DNA from: Microbacterium sp. ProA8
Lineage (GTDB): Bacteria; Actinomycetota; Actinomycetes; Actinomycetales; Microbacteriaceae
DNA: 64,000 bases
NCBI RefSeq assembly: GCF_039905635.1
Contig: NZ_CP157000.1
Span: forward strand, 3,534,001-3,598,000
Reading direction: 5' to 3'
Both the position numbers and the translations under genes were made by a program. The notes beneath the pieces were generated by a model. That model had not been told where the DNA came from. It searched no databases and was given only the letters and a program-made list of their open reading frames with translations. Positions 26,415-35,384 of the stretch are shown piece after piece. Each line of letters opens with the position of its first letter. Positions within the stretch are counted from its first letter, which is position 1.

Positions 26415-27311
26415 ATGTCCGCACAGACGCTTCCGTCCTCCACCCGCCTCATCGAGGTGCAGCCGCCGCGCCGCCGCGCCCGGCGCTCCCCCGCGGCGCG
26501 CATCGTCTTCGGCATCCCGTACGCGGTGCTGACCACGGCGCTCGCCATCATGTTCCTCTACCCGCTCATCTGGACCGCCGTGTCGTCCGTGGCGCCCCGA
26601 GCCGGCACCAGCCAGCCGGAGGGCTGGGGATTCGGCAACTACGCGGCCCTCGCCGACTACCAGGCCGGCATCTGGGTCTATCTCGGCAACTCGACCTTCG
26701 TCGCGCTGCTGACGGTGCTGCTGACCCTGGTCGTCTCGACTCTCGGCGGCTACGCCTTCGCCCGGTTCTCGTTCCCGGGGAAGAACCTGCTGTTCCTCAC
26801 GGTGCTCGCGATCCTGATGGTGCCGTACACGACGCTGCTCATCCCGCTCTACGTGATCCTCAACGCCGTCGGCCTGAGCAACTCCCTGGTCGGCGTCGCG
26901 ATCGTGCTCACGATGTTCCAGCTGCCGTTCTCGATGTTCATGATGCGGATCTCCTTCGAATCCGTTCCTCGCGAGCTCGACGAAGCAGCGCTGGTCGACG
27001 GCGCGACCACCTTCGGGGCGCTCCGGCTCGTGCTGCTGCCCGCGGTCAAGCCGGGGCTCATCACGGTCGGCATGTTCGCCTTCCTCGCGGCCTGGAACGA
27101 CTTCATGGCGCCGCTCATCCTGATCACCGACACGAACCGGATGACGCTGCCCCTGGCCGTCTCCAACCTTCGCGTGCAGGTGCAGGGCGTCATCGACTAC
27201 GGCGCGACGGAGGCGGGAGTGGTCGTGCTGGCGCTGCCCTGCATCGTGCTGTTCCTCGTGCTGCAGCGCCACTACGTCCGCGGATTCATGTCGGGAGCTT
27301 TCAAGGGATGA
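26415..27311 (+). CDS. CUT1 sugar ABC permease (MalG/UgpE type)
   Basis: The 298-residue permease has six membrane segments and the EAA loop ELDEAALVDGATTFGALRLV. Family motifs include YAFARFSFPGKN and FLAAWNDFMAPLILI. It pairs with the product of 25471-26403. The ATG at 26415 lies 11 bases after the upstream stop with GAGGAAG as RBS. Its stop overlaps the GH127 start (ATGA). Confidence 0.93.
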   Translation: MSAQTLPSSTRLIEVQPPRRRARRSPAARIVFGIPYAVLTTALAIMFLYPLIWTAVSSVAPRAGTSQPEGWGFGNYAALADYQAGIWVYLGNSTFVALLTVLLTLVVSTLGGYAFARFSFPGKNLLFLTVLAILMVPYTTLLIPLYVILNAVGLSNSLVGVAIVLTMFQLPFSMFMMRISFESVPRELDEAALVDGATTFGALRLVLLPAVKPGLITVGMFAFLAAWNDFMAPLILITDTNRMTLPLAVSNLRVQVQGVIDYGATEAGVVVLALPCIVLFLVLQRHYVRGFMSGAFKG

Positions 27312-29290
27312 CCATGCAGACCACCACCACCGCGCCCCAGGCGCCCGTCGCTCCGGCGCACGGCCGCCTCCGCCCCCTCGGCCAGGAGGAGGTTCGCATC
27401 ACCGGCGGCTTCTGGGGTGACCGGCAGGCCGTCAACGGCCGCAACACGCTCGCGCACATCGAGAGCCGCCTCGAATCCGAGGGTTGGCTCGGCAACTTCG
27501 ACCGCGCCGCCGCCGGCACGCTGCCGGAGGGGCGCCGCGGACGCGAGTTCTCGGACTCCGAGGTGTACAAGTACCTCGAGGCGCTCGCGTGGGAGATCGG
27601 CCGCACCGACGACGCCGACCTCGAAACGCGGCTGCGCGCCGTCGTCAGCCGTGTCGCCGCGGCCCAGGAGGCGGACGGCTACCTCAACACCATGTTCGGG
27701 CGCCCGCGCCAGGGGCCCCGGTGGTCCGACCTCGAATGGGGGCACGAGCTGTACTGCCTCGGCCACCTCTTCCAGGCGGCGGTTGCCCGTGAGCGCACGC
27801 GGCCGGGTGCGGACGACGGCCTGCTCCAGGTCGCCGTGCGCGCCGCCGACCTCGTGTGCGCCGAGTTCGGGCCCGGTGGCCGCGACGCGATCTGCGGCCA
27901 CGCCGAGGTCGAGGTGGGACTCGCCGAGCTGGCCCGGGCGACGGGCGAGCCCCGCTACCTCGAGCAGGCGCGCCTGTTCGTCGATCGCCACGGCCGCGGC
28001 ACGCTCCGTGACATCGAATGGGGCCGCAAGTACTTCCAGGACGATGTTCCGGTGCGCGATGCGACGGCTCTGCGCGGCCACGCAGTGCGTGCGAACTACC
28101 TGGCGGCGGGCGCCGCCGACGTCGCCGTCGACACCGGTGACGCCGAGCTGCTCGGGGCGCTCCGCGGCCAGTGGGACCGTACCGTCGCCCGGCGGACGTA
28201 CATCACCGGCGGCCAGGGTTCGCACCACCAGGACGAGGCGTTCGGCGAGGACTGGGAGCTGCCGGCCGACCGCGCCTACTCCGAGACGTGCGCGGGCGTC
28301 GGCTCGATCATGTTCTCGTGGCGCCTGCTGCTCGCGGGCGGGGATCCGCGCCATGCCGACCTCATCGAGCGAACCCTGTACAACGTGGTCGCCACCTCCC
28401 CCGCGCCCGACGGCCGCGCGTTCTTCTACGCGAACACGCTGCACCAGCGCGTGCCCGGCGTGCCCGCCGACGGGGATGCGACCTCGCCTCGCGCATCGTC
28501 GTCGCTGCGCGCCCCGTGGTTCGAGGTGTCGTGCTGTCCGCCGAACGTCGCACGCACGCTCGCGAGCCTCGACGCATACCTCGCGACCGCCGACGACGAC
28601 GGCGTGCAGCTGCACCAGTACGCGCCGGCGAGCGTGCGCACCACGCTGCCGGACGGAAGGGTCGTCGCGTTCGACGTCGCGACGGAATATCCGGCCTCGG
28701 GGCGGATCCGCGTGACCTCGAGCGCGTCGTCCGGAGCCTATGGGCGCGTGGGCGCAGCCGCGGCCGACGCGCCCTGGACCCTCACGCTGCGCGTGCCCTC
28801 GTGGGCCCGGGGCGCCCGTCTGCGCTTCGCTCCCGCGAACGGCGGTCCGGCCGAGGAGCGCGAGGTCGAACCCGGAGCGGTGGAGATCCGCCGAGCGTTC
28901 GGTGCGGGCGACATCGTCGAACTCGAGCTGCCGATGACCCCGCGCATCAGCAGTCCCGACCCCCGCATCGACGCGATCCGCGGGTGTGTCGCGATCGAGC
29001 GCGGCCCCGAGGTGTACGCGCTGGAGTCCGTCGATCTCGCCACGGCGGGTGCCGCTGACGTCGCCGACGTCGTCCTCGCTGCCGGCACGAGGCCATCCGA
29101 GCGCGACGGGCGCGTCTGGATCGACGTGATGTCCGTCGGCGCGGACGACTCGGCGGCGACATGGCCCTACGCCGGCGGCGGGGCGGCGCCGAGGGGCGCC
29201 GCATCCGTCTCCGTACCCCTCGTGCCGTACCACGAGTGGGCCGAGCGGGGACCCTCCACGATGCGCGTGTGGATCCCCGCGGCGACCTGA
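27308..29290 (+). CDS. GH127 beta-L-arabinofuranosidase, intracellular
   Basis: The 660-residue enzyme matches the HypBA1-type GH127 family. Visible motifs are ITGGFWGDRQAVNGRNTLAH, EWGHELYCLGHLFQAA, HAVRANYLAAGAADVA, YITGGQGSHHQDEAFGEDWE, YSETCAGVGSIMFSWRL and FEVSCCPPNVARTLASLDAY. By analogy with HypBA1 (Glu338, Cys340, Cys417, Cys418 binding zinc, with one Cys as nucleophile), the site here is Glu326, Cys328, Cys409 and Cys410. No signal peptide is present, so it acts on imported arabinosides in the cytoplasm and releases L-arabinose for AraA. It overlaps the permease stop by 4 bases. Confidence 0.95.
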   Translation: MTMQTTTTAPQAPVAPAHGRLRPLGQEEVRITGGFWGDRQAVNGRNTLAHIESRLESEGWLGNFDRAAAGTLPEGRRGREFSDSEVYKYLEALAWEIGRTDDADLETRLRAVVSRVAAAQEADGYLNTMFGRPRQGPRWSDLEWGHELYCLGHLFQAAVARERTRPGADDGLLQVAVRAADLVCAEFGPGGRDAICGHAEVEVGLAELARATGEPRYLEQARLFVDRHGRGTLRDIEWGRKYFQDDVPVRDATALRGHAVRANYLAAGAADVAVDTGDAELLGALRGQWDRTVARRTYITGGQGSHHQDEAFGEDWELPADRAYSETCAGVGSIMFSWRLLLAGGDPRHADLIERTLYNVVATSPAPDGRAFFYANTLHQRVPGVPADGDATSPRASSSLRAPWFEVSCCPPNVARTLASLDAYLATADDDGVQLHQYAPASVRTTLPDGRVVAFDVATEYPASGRIRVTSSASSGAYGRVGAAAADAPWTLTLRVPSWARGARLRFAPANGGPAEEREVEPGAVEIRRAFGAGDIVELELPMTPRISSPDPRIDAIRGCVAIERGPEVYALESVDLATAGAADVADVVLAAGTRPSERDGRVWIDVMSVGADDSAATWPYAGGGAAPRGAASVSVPLVPYHEWAERGPSTMRVWIPAAT

Positions 29291-29291
29291 C

Positions 29292-29582
29292 CTAGGGGTT
29301 CGGGTTCGTCGCCTTGCCGTCGAGCCAGAGGGTGTTCGACGGGTCGGAGTGGGCGGTGCCGGTGCCGACGTGCTTGTCGCTGATCTGCGGACCCTTGGTG
29401 ATGACGTGGACGAGGGCCATCGCGTGCCCGCGGCCGAGGCCGTAGTCGGCGGCGAGCCACTCGACGATCGGCGCGGCCTTCGTGCTCTCGTCGAAGCCCT
29501 TCTCGTGCGCGAGCTCCACGAACTGCCGCGGCGTGAGGCCGGTCTTGGTCTCGATGTTGTCGAGATATGCCTGGAACGTCAT
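29292..29582 (-). CDS. DUF4287 domain protein, 96 aa
   Basis: The protein starts MTFQAYLDNIETKTGLTPRQ, with VEWLAADYGLGRGHAMALVH following; this is the DUF4287 helical domain. These small proteins are common in actinobacteria and often sit beside cupin or DUF5655 domains; no function is known. GAGGAGAG precedes ATG 29582. It follows the cupin gene by 11 bases in the same direction and converges on the GH127 gene, leaving one base between the stops. Confidence 0.88.
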   Translation of the reverse strand: MTFQAYLDNIETKTGLTPRQFVELAHEKGFDESTKAAPIVEWLAADYGLGRGHAMALVHVITKGPQISDKHVGTGTAHSDPSNTLWLDGKATNPNP

Positions 29583-29593
29583 GTCGTCTCTCC

Positions 29594-29998
29594 TCAGTTG
29601 CCGGTGGGGATGTCGAGCACTCCAGGGGCATCCTGCCACTCCTGGATGATGCGGTCCGACGCGTGGATGCAGAGCACCCGCAGCCGGTCGGTGCCGCTGT
29701 TCTTGAACCCGTGCCAGGCGCCGGCGGGCGCGGTGGCGGTGTCGCCGGCGACGGCATGCAGCACCTTCTCGTCGATCGTGATGCGTGCCTCACCCTCGAG
29801 CAGCACCCAGGTCTCGGGGTACGGATGACGGTGGATGTCGGGGCCCTGCCCCGGCTCGTTGTCGACGAAGAAGTACGACACGCCGGCGCCGTGCTCGGCG
29901 CCCACGAACGTGCGGGTGCGACTCGCTCCCCTGCGGAGCTCGTCGGCCCGAACGATGGGGGGAACCACCGCGGGAGCGGTGGGGAATTCGATGTCCAT
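29594..29998 (-). CDS. cupin-domain protein
   Basis: From ATG 29998 this gives 134 residues. The cupin barrel motif 1 is GQGPDIHRHPYPETWVLLEG (His, His and Glu metal ligands), and motif 2 is AGDTATAPAGAWHGFKNSGTD (His). A metal-dependent small-molecule role is likely but the substrate is unknown. It is divergent from the ArsR-type regulator at 30072 and forms an operon with the DUF4287 gene. Confidence 0.9.
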   Translation of the reverse strand: MDIEFPTAPAVVPPIVRADELRRGASRTRTFVGAEHGAGVSYFFVDNEPGQGPDIHRHPYPETWVLLEGEARITIDEKVLHAVAGDTATAPAGAWHGFKNSGTDRLRVLCIHASDRIIQEWQDAPGVLDIPTGN

Positions 29999-30059
29999 GA
30001 CTTCCTCCTGCGACCTCGTGGACGATGGTTTCAGCCTGTCGCCTCGGCGAGGAGGCCCA

Positions 30060-30065
30060 TAGAGT
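30060..30065 (+). promoter_or_regulatory. -10 box TAGAGT, leaderless type
   Basis: TAGAGT ends exactly six bases before GTG 30072 and supports that start over the overlapping out-of-frame ATG at 30070. Confidence 0.55.
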
Positions 30066-30071
30066 TTCGAT

Positions 30072-31061
30072 GTGGATCGAAAGTTCGTCGACTTCCAGCT
30101 GGCACCGGACGACCTCACCGCGATCCGGTTCGGCGTCTCGCCGGGTCACGAGCTGTGCCACGCCGTGCGCACCCTGCTCCGGCCCGACGAGTACCCGCTG
30201 CAGTGGGGATGGATGCGGACGGCCCGCAGCGCGATCCCGCGCGAGGACTTCGAGGTACTCGCGCTCTTGATCCGCGACGAGGGCTACTTCCCCGACTTCT
30301 TCACGACCACGCCGACGTGGGAGCTCACCCCGGAGGCCGAGGCCGAGCGGCTGCGCGACATCGACGACGAGCGCTTCCGCGTCGACATGACGAAGGTGCT
30401 GGTGCGCACCGAGGGCGCCCGGCAGGCCGCCGTGCAGCGCATGCTCGATCACCCCGACCGCGCCCGCGCCATGATCGCCGAGGCATGGCTATCGGTGTGG
30501 AACACGGGCATCGCTCCGGTCTGGACCCAGCTCGAGCGGCTGCTGCGGGCAGATATCGCCGTGCGCTCCCGTCGCATCGCCGAGAGCGGCATCGGCGCCA
30601 TGATCCAGACGCTGCACGACCGCGTCGAATGGCACGACGGCGCGGTGCGCGTCGCGATGCGGATCTGGAGCGAGGTCGTCGACTGCCGCGGAAGCGGGCT
30701 GGTGCTCGTGCCATCGGTCATGGGGGCGACCGGATGCTTCGTGCTCACCGAGCCGCCGGCGCAGCCGACGCTGTTCTACCCGGCGCAGGGGGTAACTGCG
30801 AGCTGGGCGCGGGACCCCGCCGGCGTGACGTCGGCGCTCGGTGCGCTGCTGGGGCCCGCGCGCGCCCGCATCCTCCTCGACGCCCACGAGCCGCGGACCA
30901 CATCCCAGGTGGCGCGGGACACCGCGCTCGCGATCTCGACCGCCTCGCACCACCTCGGCGTGCTGCGGGATGCCGGATTGCTCGCGAGCACGCGGGACGG
31001 CGCCCGCGTGCTGCACCGCCGCACCCCGCTCGGCGAGGCCATGGTCGGCGCCGTGCTCTGA
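30072..31061 (+). CDS. DUF5937/ArsR-type helix-turn-helix regulator
   Basis: The 329-residue protein has a long N-terminal domain (about 1-240) of the type found with ArsR winged helices in actinobacteria (DDLTAIRFGVSPGHELCHAV), and a C-terminal ArsR winged helix (about 255-329: LGALLGPARARILLDAHEPR, TTSQVARDTALAISTASHHL). This HTH-last layout is usual for the family. The effector is unknown. It precedes an MFS exporter gene by 144 bases and probably regulates it. GTG is the start. Confidence 0.88.
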   Translation: MDRKFVDFQLAPDDLTAIRFGVSPGHELCHAVRTLLRPDEYPLQWGWMRTARSAIPREDFEVLALLIRDEGYFPDFFTTTPTWELTPEAEAERLRDIDDERFRVDMTKVLVRTEGARQAAVQRMLDHPDRARAMIAEAWLSVWNTGIAPVWTQLERLLRADIAVRSRRIAESGIGAMIQTLHDRVEWHDGAVRVAMRIWSEVVDCRGSGLVLVPSVMGATGCFVLTEPPAQPTLFYPAQGVTASWARDPAGVTSALGALLGPARARILLDAHEPRTTSQVARDTALAISTASHHLGVLRDAGLLASTRDGARVLHRRTPLGEAMVGAVL

Positions 31062-31095
31062 CACCGCGGCCAGGCACCGCTCAGGTGGCCCCCGG

Positions 31096-31205
31096 TAGAC
31101 TGGCCGGGCCATCCTCGATGTGCATCTACCTGTCTGCGGCCTTCTGCCGCTGCGGACAAGGCGGCACGCAATGCCGCCGTTGCGGCCGGAAAGCCCCGAA
31201 CCACG
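31096..31205 (+). promoter_or_regulatory. promoter and structured leader of the MFS gene
   Basis: TAGACT (31096-31101) is a good actinobacterial -10 box; the message would begin near 31108 and have a leader of about 98 bases. The leader can form hairpins GCGGC-N5-GCCGC (31136-31150) and GGCGGCA-N5-TGCCGCC (31160-31178), and the arms can pair with each other in other ways. An ATG at 31118 opens an out-of-frame reading frame through them. Attenuation is possible but unproven. Confidence 0.4.
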
Positions 31206-32453
31206 ATGCACACGACCCTCACCGACACGCGACAGCGCCCTCCGCACACCGCCCGACGCCCGAGCCTCATCCGCGAAGCCGGCTATGCGTACTTCCCCGT
31301 CGCACTGATCGCACGCCTGCCGTTCGCGATGATGGTGGTCGGCATCCTCACGCTCGTCGTGGCGGCGCGCGGATCGCTCGCTCTGGGCGGCGTGACCAGC
31401 GCGATGACCGGCCTCGGCACCGCCCTCGTCGGCCCGCTCCTGGGTGCCGCCGCCGACCGCTTCGGCCAGCGCCGGGTGCTCTTGATCGCGGGCGTCGTCA
31501 ACAGCGTCCTGCTGGGCGCGTTCGCGTGGCTCGCCTTCGCGCCCGTCGGGGATGTCGCCCTCCTCGCGGTCGCGTTCTTCATCGGCGCCTCGATGCCCCA
31601 GGTCGCGCCACTCTCGCGGAGCCGCCTCGTCGGCCTCATCGCGCGGGCGTACCCGGCGGAGCGCCGCACGTCGACGGTGAACGGAGCGATGGCATACGAG
31701 TCGGCGGCGGACGAGATCGTCTTCGTCTTCGGCCCCGTCATCGTCGGCCTGCTCGCGACCACGCTCAACCCGGCGGCACCCGTGATCGGCGCCGCCGTGC
31801 TGGGCCTGGTCTTCGTGACCGCGTTCGCCCTGCACCCGACCGCTGCGAGGGCCGCGGCATCCGCCGATGGCGTCCGCCCCGAGCAGGCGCCGCTGCGGGA
31901 AGTCTTCCGGGCGCGTGTGCTCGCACCCGTCGTCGGAGCGCTGGGCATGGGCCTTTTCTTCGGCGCGATGCTGACGTCGCTCACCGCGTTCATGGCGGAG
32001 CGCGGCGTGCCGGAGCAGGCGGGACTCGTTTACGGCGCGATGGGCATCGGATCCGCCGCGCTCGCCCTCGGCGTCGCCCTGTTCCCGGCCGCGTTCACGC
32101 TGCGCGCGCGATGGCTGACCTTCGCCGGCGTCCTCGTCGCGGGCGCGGTCTGGCTGCCCTTCGTCGGCACGGTCGGTGCGATGGCGATCTGCCTGCTCGT
32201 GATCGGCGTGGGCATCGGTCCGACGCTCGTGACCCAGTACAGCCTGGCGGCCGCCTTCAGCCCTCGCGGTCGCTCGGCGACCGTCATGACGATGCTCGGC
32301 TCGGCGGTCGTCGTCGGGCAGTCCGCAGCATCCGCCGTCACCGGCCTCGTCGCCGACGGCGCGGGGGCCGGGACCGCCCTCGTATCGCCGCTGCTCGCCG
32401 CCACCGTCGTCCTCGGTGCGGGCGTCTGGAACGCGGTCGCCTCGCGGCGCTGA
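31206..32453 (+). CDS. MFS transporter
   Basis: This 415-residue membrane protein has about twelve hydrophobic segments and the MFS loop motif in GPLLGAAADRFGQRRVLLIAG (D-R-GxRR between segments 2 and 3). It lacks a signal peptide. The pattern fits drug or metabolite efflux, but the substrate is unknown. It follows the ArsR-type gene and has a structured leader. Confidence 0.9.
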   Translation: MHTTLTDTRQRPPHTARRPSLIREAGYAYFPVALIARLPFAMMVVGILTLVVAARGSLALGGVTSAMTGLGTALVGPLLGAAADRFGQRRVLLIAGVVNSVLLGAFAWLAFAPVGDVALLAVAFFIGASMPQVAPLSRSRLVGLIARAYPAERRTSTVNGAMAYESAADEIVFVFGPVIVGLLATTLNPAAPVIGAAVLGLVFVTAFALHPTAARAAASADGVRPEQAPLREVFRARVLAPVVGALGMGLFFGAMLTSLTAFMAERGVPEQAGLVYGAMGIGSAALALGVALFPAAFTLRARWLTFAGVLVAGAVWLPFVGTVGAMAICLLVIGVGIGPTLVTQYSLAAAFSPRGRSATVMTMLGSAVVVGQSAASAVTGLVADGAGAGTALVSPLLAATVVLGAGVWNAVASRR

Positions 32454-32765
32454 GCGCGGGAGCACCGGCGGATAGCGGTGTCCGCCTTGGTCGACTTGTG
32501 AACGCACTCATCCGCTCGCGCGGCCACCACGGCCTCGATCACGAGCGGTCGACCGCGATGTGATCCCTCACTTTTGGCTCCCGGCGGCGGAATCACGCGC
32601 TTCGGCGACCGTGGCACCCACCCGCGTTACGCAAATGTTACCGCTCACATCTTGCGCGACAGTGGAATGTGAAGGCTAACATTCAGGCGGACGGGCAGCA
32701 CCAGTGCAGCCCGGGGCACAGTGATACCGGCGTCGATGCCGGACCCGAACGAGGAGGTTTTGGGA
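32454..32765. promoter_or_regulatory. 312-base regulatory region before the YtfQ-like operon
   Basis: A weak hairpin, GGCGGA-N8-TCCGCC (32467-32486), may end the MFS transcript. Two LacI-like operators follow: ATGTTACCGCTCACAT (32635-32650) and AATGTGAAGGCTAACATT (32666-32683), with centres 32 bp apart, about three helix turns. TTGCGC (32652-32657), a 17-base spacer and GCTAAC (32675-32680) could be the promoter, so the second operator would cover the -10. GAGGAGG lies before ATG 32766. I see nothing else between 32490 and 32630. Confidence 0.65.
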
Positions 32766-33752
32766 ATGAAGAACAGGATTCTCGCCGGTGCAGCGCTTCT
32801 GGGAGCGTTGGCACTGGTGGCGACAGGCTGCGCGAGCTCGGGCAACGGAGCAGGCGCGAGTGGCGACGGTGGGGACGAGCTCGTGACGGTCGGCTTCGCT
32901 CAGACCGGGTCGGAGTCGGGCTGGCGCAGTGCGAACACCGAGTCGATGAAGGAGGCGTTCTCCGAGGACAACGGCTTCGAGCTCATCTTCAACGCCGCCG
33001 ACAACGACCCGGCGGCGCAGATCGCGGCGGTGCGCGACTTCATCAGCCGGGGCGTCGACGCGATCGTCATCGCCCCCATCGTGGAGGACGGCTGGGACGA
33101 CGTGCTGCAGGAGGCGTCGGATGCCGGCATCCCGGTCGTCCTCGAGGACCGCACGGTCAGCTCGTCCGACGATCTGTACGCGAGCTGGGTCGGGCTGGAC
33201 TTCAAGAAGGAGGGCGTGACGGCCGGCGAGTGGGCCGCCGAGAACTTCGGTGACACCCCGACGAAGATGGTCGTGCTCGAGGGCACCACCGGCTCCGCGC
33301 CGGCGAACGACCGTGCCGAGGGCTTCAACGAGGCGATCGATGGCACGGCGATCGAGACGATCGACTCGCAGACGGGCGACTTCACGCGCGACGGCGGCAA
33401 GACGGTCATGGAGGGCTTCCTCCAGAAGTACGGCGTGGACGGCATCGACCTGCTCTATGCGCACAACGACGACATGGCGCTCGGCGCGATCGAGGCGATC
33501 GAGGCAGCAGGCGCCGTTCCCGGCGAGGACATCAAAATCATCTCGATCGACGCGGTGCATGACGGTATGCAGGCCCTCGTCGACGGCAAGATCAACTTCA
33601 TCGTGGAGTGCAACCCGCTGCTCGGCGAGCTCGCCGCCGGCCTCGTGACCGACGTGCTCGAGGGCAACGACGTCGAGAAGGAGAACTACGTCGAGGACCA
33701 GTCCTTCACGCAGGAGCAGGCCGCCGAGGTCATCGACTCCCGCGCGTACTGA
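32766..33752 (+). CDS. YtfQ-like sugar-binding lipoprotein
   Basis: The 328-residue protein has a lipoprotein signal with ATGC lipobox and Cys22. Its mature part is a periplasmic-binding-protein type 1 domain: VGFAQTGSESGWRSANTESM and FISRGVDAIVIAPIVEDGWD are close to YtfQ (galactofuranose-binding) proteins; GAIEAIEAAG and DGMQALVDGKINFIVECNPL follow. It delivers a furanose or pentose sugar to the permeases encoded downstream. The arabinose neighbourhood makes arabinofuranose or galactofuranose likely. Confidence 0.92.
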   Translation: MKNRILAGAALLGALALVATGCASSGNGAGASGDGGDELVTVGFAQTGSESGWRSANTESMKEAFSEDNGFELIFNAADNDPAAQIAAVRDFISRGVDAIVIAPIVEDGWDDVLQEASDAGIPVVLEDRTVSSSDDLYASWVGLDFKKEGVTAGEWAAENFGDTPTKMVVLEGTTGSAPANDRAEGFNEAIDGTAIETIDSQTGDFTRDGGKTVMEGFLQKYGVDGIDLLYAHNDDMALGAIEAIEAAGAVPGEDIKIISIDAVHDGMQALVDGKINFIVECNPLLGELAAGLVTDVLEGNDVEKENYVEDQSFTQEQAAEVIDSRAY

Positions 33753-33845
33753 TCCCCGTCCCCGCGTTCGTCGGGGACCGGCTTCGGCTGGTCTCCGACG
33801 GACGTCGGACTCGAAACGAAAGCCCGGACGAGACAGAAGACACGG

Positions 33846-35384
33846 ATGCGCATGACCGTCAACGAAGACACCCCCGCCGTCGCGATGCGGGGCATCACCA
33901 TCAGCTTCCCGGGCGTCCTCGCCCTCGACGACGTCGACTTCACGCTCCGCCGGGGCGAGGTCCACTCCCTCATGGGCGAGAACGGCGCAGGGAAATCGAC
34001 CCTCATCAAGGCGCTCACCGGCGTCTACCAGATCGACAGCGGCACCATCGCGGTCGATGGCGAGGAGCGGGTCTTCTCCGCCACCGCCGACGCGCAGACG
34101 GCCGGGATCTCCACGGTCTATCAGGAGGTCAACCTCTGCGCGAACCTCTCGGTCGGTGAGAACGTGATGCTCGGGCACGAGCCGCGCGGCCGGGCGGGCA
34201 TCGACTGGAAGGCGGTCCACCGGCTCGCCGCCGAGCACCTCGCCGGCTTCGGCCTCACCATCGACACGCGCTCGATCCTCTCCAGCCACTCGATCGCGAT
34301 CCAGCAGCTCGTGGCCATCAGCCGAGCCATGGTGCTGGACGCGAAGGTGCTCATCCTCGATGAGCCGACCTCCAGCCTCGACCGTGGCGAGGTCGAGCGC
34401 CTGTTCGCAGTCATCCGCGAACTCCGCGACCAGGGCGTCGCGATCCTGTTCGTCAGCCACTTCCTCGAGCAGGTCTACGAGATCTCCGACCGCATCACCG
34501 TGCTGCGCAACGGCCGGCTCGTCGGCGAGCACCTCGCGGTCGATCTGCCGCGCGACAGCCTCGTGAGCCAGATGATCGGACGGGAGCTCGACGAGCTCGC
34601 GGCCATCTCGCGGACGGCCGATCGCGTGATCGACCGGACCGCGACGCCGGTTCTCCGCGCCACGGGCATCGGACGCCGAGGGATGCTGGAGCCCGCCGAC
34701 CTCGACATCTACGAGGGCGAGGTCGTCGGCCTCGCCGGGCTTCTCGGCTCGGGCCGCACCGAGCTCGTGCGCCTGCTGTACGGCGCCGACAAGGCCGACA
34801 CGGGAACCGTCGAGATCGGCGGTCGGCCGGCTCGGCTCACGTCGCCACGACACGCGATCGACCACCGCATCGCGTTCTCGTCCGAAGACCGCCGGGCCGA
34901 GGGCATCATCTCCGACCTGACGGTCGCCGAGAACATCGTGCTCGGCATCCAGGCGAAGCGCGGATGGATGCGGCCGGTACCCCGTGCCGAGCGCGACCAG
35001 GTGGTCTCGGAGTACATCGCGGCGCTCGGGGTGCGGCCGGCAGACCCGGACATGCTCGTGCGCAATCTGTCGGGCGGCAACCAGCAGAAGGTGCTTCTCG
35101 CGCGCTGGCTGGCGACCGCGCCGCAGCTGATCATCCTCGACGAGCCCACCCGCGGCATCGACGTCGGGGCCAAGGCCGACATCCAGCGCAAGGTCGCCGA
35201 GCTCTCGGCGCAGGGCCTGTCTGTCGTGTTCATCTCATCCGAGCTCGAAGAAGTGCTTCGATTGGCACAGCGAGTCGTCGTCATGCGCGATCGACGCCGC
35301 ATCGGCGAACTGGACTCCAGCACCGTCGACCTCGATCTGCTCATCGACTACATCGCCAATGAGGGCGAGGGGAGCGCAGCGTGA
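33846..35384 (+). CDS. sugar ABC transporter ATPase, two domains (YtfR-like)
   Basis: The 512-residue protein contains two ABC cassettes. The first (about 10-245) has Walker A GENGAGKST, signature-like SSHSIAIQQLVAISRAM and Walker B VLILDEPTSSLD. The second (265-500) has a degenerate Walker A (GLLGSGRTE), signature LSGGNQQKVLLARWL and Walker B LIILDEPTRGIDVG. This is the CUT2 layout (RbsA, YtfR). It energises the two permeases that follow. Either ATG 33846 or 33852 may be used. The stop overlaps the next gene (GTGA). Confidence 0.93.
   Translation: MRMTVNEDTPAVAMRGITISFPGVLALDDVDFTLRRGEVHSLMGENGAGKSTLIKALTGVYQIDSGTIAVDGEERVFSATADAQTAGISTVYQEVNLCANLSVGENVMLGHEPRGRAGIDWKAVHRLAAEHLAGFGLTIDTRSILSSHSIAIQQLVAISRAMVLDAKVLILDEPTSSLDRGEVERLFAVIRELRDQGVAILFVSHFLEQVYEISDRITVLRNGRLVGEHLAVDLPRDSLVSQMIGRELDELAAISRTADRVIDRTATPVLRATGIGRRGMLEPADLDIYEGEVVGLAGLLGSGRTELVRLLYGADKADTGTVEIGGRPARLTSPRHAIDHRIAFSSEDRRAEGIISDLTVAENIVLGIQAKRGWMRPVPRAERDQVVSEYIAALGVRPADPDMLVRNLSGGNQQKVLLARWLATAPQLIILDEPTRGIDVGAKADIQRKVAELSAQGLSVVFISSELEEVLRLAQRVVVMRDRRRIGELDSSTVDLDLLIDYIANEGEGSAA

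Noticed and set aside
29567..32563. Very long plus-strand frame across the cupin, regulator and MFS genes
   Set aside because: Arg/Pro-rich composition and overlap with three supported genes.
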